DNA from: Deltaproteobacteria bacterium
GTDB lineage: Bacteria; Desulfobacterota; Binatia; UBA9968
Assembly (NCBI GenBank): GCA_005879605.1
Contig: VBKE01000005.1
Coordinates: forward strand, 69,311-133,310
Reading direction: 5' to 3'
Length of the DNA stretch: 64,000 bases
Below the pieces are notes generated by a model. It was given only the letters and a program-made list of their open reading frames with translations. It searched no databases and was not told the origin of the DNA. Below are positions 39,728-48,856 of the stretch, piece by piece. The translations under genes were made by a program, and so were the position numbers. Each line of letters starts with the position of its first letter. The first letter of the stretch is position 1.

Positions 39728-40981
39728 TTAAGCCGATCCAGCCTTCACGAGATCGAGAATTTTCTGTCGCCGGAGATCGATGACGGCCACCTGATCGGTG
39801 CTCTCGCAGCCGACGAAGGCGCACGCGCCGTCGGGATCAAAAGCCAGATGAGCCGGAGCTCCGCCCACCTGCAAGCGAGCCTTTGATTCGCGCGTGCGGG
39901 CATCGATCACACAGACGCTCGACTCCCCTGTGTTGGAAACCACCATCCACTGGCTGTCAGGACTGATGGCGAAAAAGTGTGGATAAATTCCGACGGGAAT
40001 GCGCGCGATGACGCTATGATCTTTCGTATCCCAGACCGTCACGTCATCCGAAGCAAAGTTGGCCACGTAACCGTAGCGGCCGTCCGGGCTGACCAAGGGC
40101 AGGTGCGCGGCTACGCCCGCGGAAATTGTCGTCATGACTTCGTGATTTGATGTATCGACGACCGTGACGTCGTCAGAGAGTGTGTTCGCAACGTACGCGA
40201 AACGACTTTCCGGGTCGAAGGCGATGTGGCCGGGGCCGAAACCGACTTTGATTTCGCCGACAACTGACTGGCTGCGCGCGTCGATGACGCTCACCGTGTG
40301 CGAGCCGGAATTCGGCTGGTACGCCCAACGGTTATTCGGCGATACGGCGATGTCGTGCGGCGCCGCACCGACGGCGATTGTCGCTTTTAGCGCACCTGCG
40401 GCATCGAGTACCGTTACTGTCCTACCGGGCCCGCTTGGCAAGTAGACGGCATTGCCGTCGGGCGCCACGCAAGGAAGCAAAGGCCGCTTTCCGGTCGGAA
40501 CCGTCGCCATCACCCGATCACTCACCGTATCGATGATCGTCACGTCATCCGAGCCGCTGTTCGCGACATAAAGCCTCCGACCGTCATGCGAAAGTTCTAG
40601 ATGCGAGGGATCATCTCCGACCGCAATGTGCTTGAGAACCTTCCGCGTCGATCCGTCGAGAACGGCTACCCGGTTCCCGGTCGTATTCGTGTAAACACGA
40701 CCATCGCGATGGCTTACCACTGAGTGCGCCCCGCGAAGCCCAAGTCGCGGTGTCGAATCATCAGGTCGGAGAACTAACCACGTCGCTTCACCTTCACGCT
40801 CTAGTGTGACCCGGTATCCCCGCTCCAGCATGGAAATGTATTGCCGGACAGGGCGTTCTTCGACTTGAGCCCGCACTACGGAGCCCGTGCCGCGAAGCGC
40901 AACATACTGTTCCTTCAGGCAATCGACCTGCTGATCAGGTTTCCGCCCACGCAAGTCGAGGTGTAGGGTTTGCGCAGCCAT
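39728..40981 (-). CDS. TusA/DUF2249-like domain fused to a YVTN beta-propeller
   Basis: A 417-residue cytoplasmic-looking protein. Residues 5-70 (LHLDLRGRKPDQQVDCLKEQ and the following RQYISMLERGYRV) resemble the TusA/DUF2249 sulfur-carrier-like fold but lack a proper CPxP. The rest is a seven-bladed propeller of about 42-residue repeats, with the recurrent patterns VYVANSGSDDVTIIDT, RWAYQPNSGSHTVSVIDA and FAYVANTLSDDVTVVDT. No signal peptide is seen, which is unusual for YVTN propellers. The open frame extends ten codons upstream of ATG 40981 into the repeat region. Confidence 0.78.
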   Translation of the reverse strand: MAAQTLHLDLRGRKPDQQVDCLKEQYVALRGTGSVVRAQVEERPVRQYISMLERGYRVTLEREGEATWLVLRPDDSTPRLGLRGAHSVVSHRDGRVYTNTTGNRVAVLDGSTRKVLKHIAVGDDPSHLELSHDGRRLYVANSGSDDVTIIDTVSDRVMATVPTGKRPLLPCVAPDGNAVYLPSGPGRTVTVLDAAGALKATIAVGAAPHDIAVSPNNRWAYQPNSGSHTVSVIDARSQSVVGEIKVGFGPGHIAFDPESRFAYVANTLSDDVTVVDTSNHEVMTTISAGVAAHLPLVSPDGRYGYVANFASDDVTVWDTKDHSVIARIPVGIYPHFFAISPDSQWMVVSNTGESSVCVIDARTRESKARLQVGGAPAHLAFDPDGACAFVGCESTDQVAVIDLRRQKILDLVKAGSA

Positions 40982-40993
40982 GAGAATCCAAAT

Positions 40994-41056
40994 TTGGAGT
41001 GCTGGAGTCATGGGTCTTTAAGAATCCAACACTCCAATATTCCATCACTCCATTTT
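40994..41056. repeat. ACTCCAT-type heptamer repeat cluster with inverted arm
   Basis: Degenerate heptamers (CACTCCA, ATTCCAT, CACTCCA) run from 41026 to 41056. They are preceded at 40994-41015 by the opposite-strand form (TTGGAGTGCTGGAGTC). The two arms can pair. The element fills the gap between the amidohydrolase stop and the propeller gene start. Confidence 0.65.
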
Positions 41057-41060
41057 TCCG

Positions 41061-42056
41061 TTACTGTTTGAAGCGCGTGAAAACCCGTGCCGCATTGTTG
41101 TGGAAAATTTGCTCTTTTTGTTCGCTGTTCAGCCAAGAGATGCTTTCGATCTGCGGCCGCACGTCGTCGTACCATCGCCCCGTTCGAGGATCGGTCTTCG
41201 AGCCGGCGCCGGGGCGCTCTGTGCCGAACAGGCAGCGATCCGGACCGACGACTTTGAACAGCAGTTCAAGCGACTCCACATTGTAGAGCGCCGTGTCGAA
41301 ATAGAGCTGGCGCAGCCGCTGGTCGAAATTTTCCGTGTCGTTAGGTCCGCGCAGCTGCGAGCGCCACCTGCCCACTTGGTACGGCACCGAGCCGCCGCCG
41401 TGGGAGATGATCAACTTGAGCTTGGGAAAGTCCTCGAACACTTTCGAATCCACCAGCGAGAGGATCGCGATGCTTTCCTCAGTAATGAAATGGCCGTGGA
41501 ACGATTCGCGGGGATTCTTACAGCTCGCTCCGTGCACCAAGCCAGGGACGTCCATTTGAACCATCTTTTCATAGAGCGGGTACCAGTATTCGTCACCCAT
41601 CGCCGGCGTCTGGCCGTCGCCTTCGCCGGGATCCGGGTTGACCATGATGCCGACGAAACCCAGCTCGTCAACGCAACGATCTAGCTCGTCGAAGGTATTC
41701 TTCACACCTGCGCCGCCGCATTGCGGCAGGCCGCCGATGGCGCGAAATTTTTTTGGTTCCACCTTCACTTGTAAAGCCAATGCGTCGTTGACTGCTTCGC
41801 AATACCAATGAACGATCTTCTCCGGCTTCGCCGAGTGCATCATCGTGTAGGGCCGGGGCGAGATAAAAGCGTAGTCGGTGCCGACCTCATCCAAGACTTC
41901 GGAATGTTTGTGGCCGCGCCACTTGGCCTTTTGAATGCTCTCTTCGGTCACGACGGTCCCTGCCGGCCGATGGAACCCCGCGCTATTGATCAAGCCGGCC
42001 TGAAAATTCTGCAGTTCATTACCGGCAACGATATGGTTGTGAACGTCAATAATCAT
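41061..42056 (-). CDS. Amidohydrolase family 2 protein (ACMSD-like)
   Basis: A TIM-barrel metal hydrolase or decarboxylase of the amidohydrolase-2 group, 331 residues. The metal motif DVHNHI (HxH) is at the N-terminus. Later ligands lie in GLVHGASCKN and LIISHGGGSVPYQVGRW, and the last acidic position is in LFGTERPGAGSK, where the family Asp is replaced by a GTE/GTEC-type Glu. Relatives act on aromatic acids such as resorcylate or aminocarboxymuconate; the substrate here is unknown. An MFS transporter lies just upstream on the same strand. Confidence 0.85.
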   Translation of the reverse strand: MIIDVHNHIVAGNELQNFQAGLINSAGFHRPAGTVVTEESIQKAKWRGHKHSEVLDEVGTDYAFISPRPYTMMHSAKPEKIVHWYCEAVNDALALQVKVEPKKFRAIGGLPQCGGAGVKNTFDELDRCVDELGFVGIMVNPDPGEGDGQTPAMGDEYWYPLYEKMVQMDVPGLVHGASCKNPRESFHGHFITEESIAILSLVDSKVFEDFPKLKLIISHGGGSVPYQVGRWRSQLRGPNDTENFDQRLRQLYFDTALYNVESLELLFKVVGPDRCLFGTERPGAGSKTDPRTGRWYDDVRPQIESISWLNSEQKEQIFHNNAARVFTRFKQ

Positions 42057-42136
42057 GGTCCGATCCTTTCGCTTTGAGAACTGATCGAAGCTATAAAAAA
42101 CCGGTGCCTGTCTGTCAAGCCGGAGGCGAACGGAAC

Positions 42137-42202
42137 GATGGAGTATTGGAGTGTTGGAGTAATGGCTTGGGTATTTTCAACACTCCATCACTCCATTACC
42201 CC
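42137..42202. repeat. ACTCCAT-type heptamer repeat cluster, inverted pair
   Basis: The left arm (42137-42165, repeated TGGAGT heptamers) and right arm (42178-42202, CAACACTCCATCACTCCATT) are opposite-strand versions of the same heptamer. They can pair, for example GGAGTGTTG with CAACACTCC. The element begins 3 bp after the MFS stop and may also serve as a hairpin terminator. Confidence 0.7.
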
Positions 42203-42205
42203 ATT

Positions 42206-43507
42206 TCATACCCTGGCTACCTTCTGCGGCGGACGCAGCATGAGACTTAGAAAAGCCGACGTGATCAATGCACAGCCAAAAATGGCGAAAGAGAGACCGT
42301 AGCCGTGAGTAAGGTCAAAAAGAAATCCAAAGAAAGGCGGTCCCGCGGCGGCGAGTGCCTGCGAGATTAACAAACCCAAACCACGCACTCTGCCTAGGGA
42401 GCGGCGACCGAAATAGTTCGCCCAGAGAATCTCAGGTAGAACCATGTTGCCACCCAGACCGATGCCATACAGAAAAAATCCCGCATAGAGACAGAAAAGA
42501 TTTTCCGTCGAAATGGCCAGTCCCAAACCCACGGCTTGAATGACGAATCTCAGCATGGCAGCGACGCGGACTTCGATGCGCTCGGCGAGAAGTCCCCACG
42601 CCAAGGGTGAAGCGAGCTGCATGGAAGCGATGACGCTCATCACGGTGGCAGCGATCATCGGAGGATGGCCGAGGTCGGTAACGTAAGAGAAGACGTGCAG
42701 ATTCAGCCCCGTGACACCGACACTGGCAATACCGAAAGTAATCACCAACAACCAAAACGCCTGTGTGCGCATCGCTTCCCCGCGCGCCCAAACTAGGTCT
42801 TGATCTATGATCGGCTCAGGCGAGGTCTTTTGTTGATTCGCGGTCACGCTATCGAACCGGATCGGGTCCTGAGATCCATCCGGGAAAAAGCCCATGTCCT
42901 CCGGCGAGCGCCTGATGAACAAAAGAGCCGGCCCAACCGCGAGAACTAAAGTCACGAGCCCGAAAACCGACCACGTTGGACGCCAGCCGAGCCAGACCAT
43001 GAGCGACGCCGCAAAGAGGGGCATACAGACTTTCGCGAAACCGACCCCCATGCTCGAGAGGGCGAGGGCGCGACCGCGCCGGCGCAAAAACCACTGCGCG
43101 ATGACAATGTTCACCACCATGGAACCCATCATCGAGTCGCCCAGAGTCACGAAGGTCAAGCGAACGAATGCAAATTGCGTGAAAGTCTCAACGTGGCCGA
43201 GCAAGAAATAGCCCACCGCAACGACCATGGTGCCGATGGCGATCAACCAGCGGCCGCCGTGACGATCGACGAGCGTTCCCACGAGAGGAGCGACACACGC
43301 GCCGATGATTGCCTCGCCGGAGCGGAGCAAGGAAAAAACGCCGCGTGAGATGCCAAGATCCGCCGTGAGAGGTTTAAGGAAAATGCTAAGGGTACTGGCG
43401 AGGGCAAATGAGGAAGCGATATTGGCAAGAAATCCTACGCCGACGATGGTCCAGCCGTAAAAAAATTTCCGGCTGCTCGGGCTGGCTGCTTGATCCACCG
43501 TCGTCAC
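42206..43507 (-). CDS. Major facilitator superfamily transporter
   Basis: A 433-residue inner-membrane transporter with about twelve hydrophobic helices. The conserved loop 2-3 motif appears as PLVGTLVDRHGGRWL, and the start KFFYGWTIVGVGFLANIASS is typical of the oxalate/monocarboxylate-type MFS branch. The two halves are joined by a charged central loop around residues 215-240. It is upstream of the amidohydrolase, separated by a repeat hairpin, so uptake of a hydrolase substrate is conceivable. Confidence 0.9.
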   Translation of the reverse strand: MTTVDQAASPSSRKFFYGWTIVGVGFLANIASSFALASTLSIFLKPLTADLGISRGVFSLLRSGEAIIGACVAPLVGTLVDRHGGRWLIAIGTMVVAVGYFLLGHVETFTQFAFVRLTFVTLGDSMMGSMVVNIVIAQWFLRRRGRALALSSMGVGFAKVCMPLFAASLMVWLGWRPTWSVFGLVTLVLAVGPALLFIRRSPEDMGFFPDGSQDPIRFDSVTANQQKTSPEPIIDQDLVWARGEAMRTQAFWLLVITFGIASVGVTGLNLHVFSYVTDLGHPPMIAATVMSVIASMQLASPLAWGLLAERIEVRVAAMLRFVIQAVGLGLAISTENLFCLYAGFFLYGIGLGGNMVLPEILWANYFGRRSLGRVRGLGLLISQALAAAGPPFFGFLFDLTHGYGLSFAIFGCALITSAFLSLMLRPPQKVARV

Positions 43508-43694
43508 AGGTATGAATTAGCAGGGATTCGTCTTTTCATGCAATGTAATTACGGCGATGAGATGATATGAGAAAAAAGGAAAACAGAATGCCCGATGTCG
43601 GTTTGAAGGACAAAAAGATCTCCTGCCCACGTTACCCTCGGCTGCCTGCCCGTCCTAGAACCGCTTCGCGAGCTCATGATATACAGGCGGCAGC

Positions 43695-44885
43695 ATGGAC
43701 AACGACCAATTTGCCGAGCTCTCCGCCTGGATCACCGAGGCCGGGTTGGCAGGTCAGAGCGAATCAGCAATCCTTGCCGGTTTTTGTGAGCGCGAAGTGG
43801 CTCGCGGTCTGCCGCTGGCCCGCGCGCTCGTGCTCATTGACACGCTTCACCCGATTTACGAAGGCCGCGCCTTCCGCTGGACGCGCGCACAAAAGGAAAC
43901 GACCCTCACCGAATACGGCCGAAGCGACGACGATTTGAGCCGGTGGCAACGCAGCCCCTTCTACCGGCTCGAGGAGTCCGGCGAGCCGCTTCTCCGACGC
44001 CACTTGACCGCCGAGACGGAGCCCGAGTTCTCCATCTTTGCCGATCTGCGCGCCGACGGCATGACCGATTACGTGGCGATTGCCAACCGGTTCACCGGCG
44101 ATGAGATCATCGGCCGCATGGACTGCGTATATTCCTCCTGGGCAACCGACGCCTCCCAAGGCTTCGACGATGATGATGTCGCCGATCTATGCCGGCTCAT
44201 GCCCTTTCTTGCGCTCGCGGTGAAGTCCGCGTCGTTGGCGCGCATTGCCGGAACGTTGGTCGAGACCTACCTCGGCCGCGATCCCGGCCGGCGAGTTCTG
44301 CAAGGCCGCATTGCGCGTGGCGTCGCCGAGCGGATCGAAGCGGTCCTGTGGTTCAGCGACCTCCGCGGCTACACCCGGATCAGCGACACGGCGAGTCCGG
44401 GAGATATTATTCCCCTGCTCAACCACTACGCCGACGCAATTATCTCTGCCATTCATGAGCAAGGCGGAGACGTTCTGAAATTGATGGGCGACGGCCTGCT
44501 CGCCATCTTCACGGCGGAGGATCGCGGCCGCGCCTGCGATGCGGCGCTCACCGCCGCTCTCGCGGCTCGCCGAAGCGTAACCTTAGTGAACCAGCGCCGG
44601 GCTGCCAAGGGTCTTCCCATCACCGACATGTATCTCGGTCTTCATATCGGTGAAGTGTTCTACGGCAACATCGGCAGCAAGGACCGGCTCGATTTCACAG
44701 TGGTCGGTCCGGCGGTCAATGAAGTGAGCCGGATCGCCGCATTGTGCCGCTCCGTCGAGCAGCCGCTGCTCGTCTCTTCTACCTTCGCCTCGGCGCTCGG
44801 CGAAGCGAGAAGCCGCCTCGTCTCGGTTGGACGTTACGCGCTTCGCGGCGTCGGACGCGCCCAAGATTTATTCACACTCGAATAG
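43695..44885 (+). CDS. Class III adenylate/guanylate cyclase with N-terminal sensor region
   Basis: Makes cyclic nucleotide from NTP. Residues 1-190 form a domain seen in alphaproteobacterial cyclases (MDNDQFAELSAWITEAGLAG). The catalytic domain at about 215-390 has both metal aspartates (WFSDLRGYT and LKLMGDGLLAIF), the purine-binding Lys in LKLMGD, Asp in RLDFTVVGPAVNEVSRIAA, and the transition-state Asn/Arg in the same segment. The cyclase therefore looks active. Its base composition is more GC-rich than the neighbours, which fits acquisition by transfer. Confidence 0.92.
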   Translation: MDNDQFAELSAWITEAGLAGQSESAILAGFCEREVARGLPLARALVLIDTLHPIYEGRAFRWTRAQKETTLTEYGRSDDDLSRWQRSPFYRLEESGEPLLRRHLTAETEPEFSIFADLRADGMTDYVAIANRFTGDEIIGRMDCVYSSWATDASQGFDDDDVADLCRLMPFLALAVKSASLARIAGTLVETYLGRDPGRRVLQGRIARGVAERIEAVLWFSDLRGYTRISDTASPGDIIPLLNHYADAIISAIHEQGGDVLKLMGDGLLAIFTAEDRGRACDAALTAALAARRSVTLVNQRRAAKGLPITDMYLGLHIGEVFYGNIGSKDRLDFTVVGPAVNEVSRIAALCRSVEQPLLVSSTFASALGEARSRLVSVGRYALRGVGRAQDLFTLE

Positions 44886-44981
44886 GTCGGAGCACGGCGG
44901 ATTGTCGAGGCAGGCTTTACAACGTAACCATGGACAACTCGCGCGTTCCGGAAGTCGAGTCGAAAAAGTCTTGTCGTCTGC

Positions 44982-45866
44982 TTATTCAAATCGAAACGAC
45001 GCGTCCGTGCCGGTGACGGCGCCCTTGAGCGATAAATTATTCAGCGTGCCTTTGAATTTGAGGTCCTTGATGGTGTAGACACCGTCAAACCGCAGCGCTT
45101 TCGGCAAAGCCTTTCTGAGCTGAGGCATGGCGTTGTTGACCTTTCCCAGATCGAGGGCATCAGCGCGAATGTCGCCATCGAGGGGGACGTCGCGATAGTC
45201 GCGATTTCCTGCGATAGGGCCGACCCGGCTCTTGAACTTCAGGTTGTGTTTGGCGGCCATGACCGCAGCCTCCAGCTGAATGTCAAAGGGCTCGTCCCAT
45301 TCGAAGTCATTCACTTTAAGGTTGATCAGCGTCGCCGTTAGCTCGCTGCCGTTCTTGAGGTCGCGATAACGCAGCGTGCCATCGGAAACATTCAACGACG
45401 CAACCAAAAATAGCTGGCTGCCTTGCTTCCTGTCAGATGCGTTTTTGCTACTATCCGCGCTCTCCCGGTCGCTTTTCTCATTGCGGGCGTTGCTCGCGAA
45501 GTTGTATTGGCCTCTGGCATCGCGAACGATGGTGATGACCGGCGACTCAAGGACCAGCCTTTTGAGCCGGAACTGGCCGATTAACAAGGGCAGAAGTCGA
45601 AGGTCTACTTGAAGATCCTTAGCGCGCAGAAAGGCGGCGGCGGAAAAGGCCGGATCGTCGGCCATGGCAAAATTTACCAAACGAGCGCCGACGGGCGTGA
45701 GGGTAACCTCGATCTTGTCCACGGTAATCTTGCGCCCCAGCGACTGTTCCACCTGGCCGATCAGATAATCTTTGTTGCGCCGAACCAGGAAGTTGACGTT
45801 CAACACCGTCAGAACCAGAACGCCACTCATGGCCAACACCACAGCGCCGATGATCCGTTTACGCAT
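44982..45866 (-). CDS. AsmA-family envelope protein
   Basis: A 294-residue protein with one N-terminal membrane helix (IIGAVVLAMSGVLVLTVL) and an AsmA-type beta-rich periplasmic part (GRKITVDKIEVTLTPVGARL, FLRAKDLQVDLRLLPLL and LKRLVLESPVITIVRD). AsmA-like proteins are bridge-type lipid-transport or assembly factors in the envelope. This one is short. It starts 2 bp after the pbp1A stop, so the two are co-transcribed. Confidence 0.85.
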   Translation of the reverse strand: MRKRIIGAVVLAMSGVLVLTVLNVNFLVRRNKDYLIGQVEQSLGRKITVDKIEVTLTPVGARLVNFAMADDPAFSAAAFLRAKDLQVDLRLLPLLIGQFRLKRLVLESPVITIVRDARGQYNFASNARNEKSDRESADSSKNASDRKQGSQLFLVASLNVSDGTLRYRDLKNGSELTATLINLKVNDFEWDEPFDIQLEAAVMAAKHNLKFKSRVGPIAGNRDYRDVPLDGDIRADALDLGKVNNAMPQLRKALPKALRFDGVYTIKDLKFKGTLNNLSLKGAVTGTDASFRFE

Positions 45867-45867
45867 G

Positions 45868-48303
45868 TTACCTTTCCCGCAGATACCCGTCTCTTTCCAG
45901 CTGCTCCTGCTCCCACTGCTCTCGCTTCTGCCTTAACCGCTCCATCAGTCGCTCCTTCTCGCGTTGCCTTTCCAGTCTTCTCTGCCCCTGTCGCTCTTGC
46001 GTATCCTCTAATCTCTCTCTCTCGCGTTCCGTTGGTTCTGCTCGCGGCGCTTCACGCTCTACGTCGCGGCGCGGCGGAGGCAGTGGCAAAGGTGCCGGTT
46101 TGGCTCTCTCTCCGGACAACCAGTCTCTGACGGTGTCAAACAACCAATCTTTGGCTGCGTCCCAATAGGGCTCCAAGATAGAATCGCGCGGTCTTGCGTA
46201 CGGGAAGCGGGCACCGCTGTCGATTAATCGCGCATCGAGAATGTGCTCAAAAAAATCTCCGACCAGAAGCACGGCGTTGTGCCCGCCCCCGCCCCAATAG
46301 GTACTGCGCATCATGACGCGCGAGTCGTTGAAGCCGACCCACGCCCCGGCGACGAGCCGCGGATGCATCAAGATAAACCAGCCGTCGGTATTTTTTTGCG
46401 TGGTGCCAGTTTTTCCCGCAACATCGGCGCGCACGCCGAACCGCGCTCGCACCGCTTGCCCGGTGCCTTGATCGACGGCGTCGCGCAGCATGTTGATCAA
46501 GTTGCCCACGGTCTTGTCGGACATGACGCGCTGATTTTCGGTGGCGAATCTGGCGAGCAGGTTGCCGTTCTTATCAGTGATGCGGGTGATAAAGATCGGC
46601 TGGCGGTATTCGCCGCCCGAAGCGATGGTGCTATAAGCGGAGACCATTTCCAACGGGGTCACCGGACTGGTGCCGAGCGCCAACGACGGCACCTCGTCGA
46701 GCTTGCTTTGGTCAACTCCCATTCGCCGCGCAAGCTCCGCGGTTTTTTTGGGGCCGACTTCCTGCATGACCTGCGCGGTGATCGTGTTTTTCGAATAGAT
46801 GAGACCCTCGCGCGCGGTCATCGACTGGCCGGTCGGCGGCGATAGATCGGAAGGGCGCCACACGGTGCCGTCCGGCAGAGGAATTTCCACGGCGCGATCG
46901 ATGAAGCGTTTGTCGGGCGACATCCCCTGCTCGAGCGCCGCGCCGTAAACAAACGGTTTAAACGTCGAACCCGGTTGCCGCCGGGCTTGCGCCACGTGAT
47001 CGAACTGGTCGGTGTTGAAGTCGCTGCTACCGACCCATGCCTTTACCTGGCCGGTGACCGGATCTATCGCTACAAAACCCGCCTGTAGGCGTGTTTTGTC
47101 GGCGCGCAGCTTAACCATGAATTCCTTATTGCTCTTCAACTGCGCCAGCGCAGCTTCAGGCGCCGCGCCGGAATCGACCGCGCTGCGGTAAGTCGTGGAT
47201 TCTCGAATAAAGACGTCGAGCAAGCCCGGCTTGGTTTTCCAAAAATAGGCGAACGGCTGCACGCGCCGGCGCTGATCGACGTATGTGCTTGGGCTCGACG
47301 ATATCAATCGTTCGGAGCTCACTCCCCACTCAACGTCTGCGACCGCTTGCAAGGCCTCCATTTGGACGTGTACGGCTTGGTTGGCAACCGCCTGCAAACG
47401 TGAGTCGATGGTGGTGTGCACGATCAACCCGTCGGAATAAATGTTTTTGTCGTTACGGTCCGCCCAGTCGATCAGCCATTTACGAATGTGCGCGGCAAGA
47501 TGCGGAGCGGGGCCGACTGGTTCCGGCTGGCGTTCGAAATTAAGACCTATCGGCCTGGTTTTTAGCCGATCGAAATCGGCCTGGTTTAACACGCCGCGCT
47601 TGACCATTTGCGACAGCACCACGTTGCGGCGTGCAAGCGCGCGCTCGGGATTGAGCACCGGGTTGTAGTAGCTCGTGCCTTTCAACATGGCGATCAAAGT
47701 TGCGCTTTCAATGACACTGAGTTGCTGCGCCCGCTTGTCGAAATAGGTGCGCGCAGCCATTTCGATACCGAAAGCGTTGTACAAAAACGGCATGGTGTTG
47801 AGGTACGTTTCTAATATCTCTTTTTTTGTATATGCGTATTCGATTTTGATCGCAGCGATCGTCTCCTTTATTTTCCGTGTGATCGTCCGCTTTCGGCCAA
47901 TTTCCTCCGGATATAGGTTGCGCGCGAGTTGCTGGGTTAGAGTGGAACCGCCCTCCCGATCGCCGATCAAGGTGCGCAGGAGTCCCGTCGCGGTGCGCCG
48001 CAAATCGACGCCGAAGTGTTGGTAAAAGCGATGATCTTCCGTGGCGATCAGGGCATCGATCACATGCGGAGAGACTTGATTTAACCGGACCCACTCGCGG
48101 TTCATCGGCTTAAAAGTGGCCAGGCGCTTGCCGTCGGCCGAAACCAGCACGCTGGGTTGATCGATTTTGGCTTTGCGTATATCGGAAATACTCGGCGTGA
48201 ACGGTATCAAAATGACCGCGTACGCACACAACAGCGCCAGTCCAAGCGCACCTAACGCGGCCAGTCCCTTCGCGCCAGCAATAATCCTGACCCGCTTACT
48301 CAA
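45868..48303 (-). CDS. Class A penicillin-binding protein (PBP1A type)
   Basis: A bifunctional peptidoglycan glycosyltransferase/transpeptidase of 811 residues. It has an N-terminal signal-anchor (LALLCAYAVILIPF), then the GT51 domain with the catalytic Glu in TEDHRFYQHFGVD and GGSTLTQQLARNLYPE. The transpeptidase has the active Ser in GSTFKPFVYGAALE, SKN as SxN motif, and KTGTT. The C-terminal 75 residues are an extreme Arg/Glu-rich helix (from about 735), unusual for the family. It lies upstream of an AsmA gene. Confidence 0.95.
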   Translation of the reverse strand: MSKRVRIIAGAKGLAALGALGLALLCAYAVILIPFTPSISDIRKAKIDQPSVLVSADGKRLATFKPMNREWVRLNQVSPHVIDALIATEDHRFYQHFGVDLRRTATGLLRTLIGDREGGSTLTQQLARNLYPEEIGRKRTITRKIKETIAAIKIEYAYTKKEILETYLNTMPFLYNAFGIEMAARTYFDKRAQQLSVIESATLIAMLKGTSYYNPVLNPERALARRNVVLSQMVKRGVLNQADFDRLKTRPIGLNFERQPEPVGPAPHLAAHIRKWLIDWADRNDKNIYSDGLIVHTTIDSRLQAVANQAVHVQMEALQAVADVEWGVSSERLISSSPSTYVDQRRRVQPFAYFWKTKPGLLDVFIRESTTYRSAVDSGAAPEAALAQLKSNKEFMVKLRADKTRLQAGFVAIDPVTGQVKAWVGSSDFNTDQFDHVAQARRQPGSTFKPFVYGAALEQGMSPDKRFIDRAVEIPLPDGTVWRPSDLSPPTGQSMTAREGLIYSKNTITAQVMQEVGPKKTAELARRMGVDQSKLDEVPSLALGTSPVTPLEMVSAYSTIASGGEYRQPIFITRITDKNGNLLARFATENQRVMSDKTVGNLINMLRDAVDQGTGQAVRARFGVRADVAGKTGTTQKNTDGWFILMHPRLVAGAWVGFNDSRVMMRSTYWGGGGHNAVLLVGDFFEHILDARLIDSGARFPYARPRDSILEPYWDAAKDWLFDTVRDWLSGERAKPAPLPLPPPRRDVEREAPRAEPTERERERLEDTQERQGQRRLERQREKERLMERLRQKREQWEQEQLERDGYLRER

Positions 48304-48856
48304 GGTTGGATCGATTGCAGCTCTAAGCGCCTGACCCGTCCGGGAGGCCGTACGTTTTCAGCCACTATGGTTCCCTACGTTTTTGGCGACGCTGAAAAGG
48401 TCGCTAGAACTGGATCGATGGTCACCACGGAGCTTGAGACGGAGCAACTGCGCAGCATTTCGCGCAGCGTTTTAGGCCATCCTGCCGCTTGCCGCCGCTC
48501 GCTGGCGATGTTTTTATGTCTCAACTCTCGCAACCCTTCCAGAAAAGCACGCAGCAGGCTCGCTCGCAAACGAAGCGATCCGATGATCTAGAGAGCTTCT
48601 TCTCCTCTGGCAATCGGTAACAGCGAATAACCCGCAGTCGTAAGAGAATTGGCTGACTTGAAGCGTGAGATCACATCGTCTGCAAGAAAGCGAACCCTGG
48701 CCAATGGCATCCCGTCACGGACACGCGGCGTAATCTGTTTAGACGAATGGACTGTGAATAAGTTAATGACGACCGCCGTGGTTCTATGAATAGGGAGGAG
48801 AAGTAGTGTGAGGATGACAGGGTCAGACTTTTTACGGACACCATAGACTTTCCAAC
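48304..48856. other. 550-bp gap without a clear gene
   Basis: Located between the pbp1A start and the M48 gene stop. Open frames of 64-75 codons exist on both strands (48367-48591 plus, 48375-48569 minus) but neither has a good Shine-Dalgarno, family resemblance or expected composition. It may be a decayed gene or regulatory DNA. Confidence 0.5.

Noticed and set aside
40994-42202. Heptamer repeats as a CRISPR array
   Set aside because: Units are 7 bp and adjacent, without spacers of uniform length, and no cas genes are present.
48375-48569. 64-codon minus-strand frame in the 550-bp gap
   Set aside because: No ribosome-binding site and no recognisable family; could be a gene remnant but cannot be supported.
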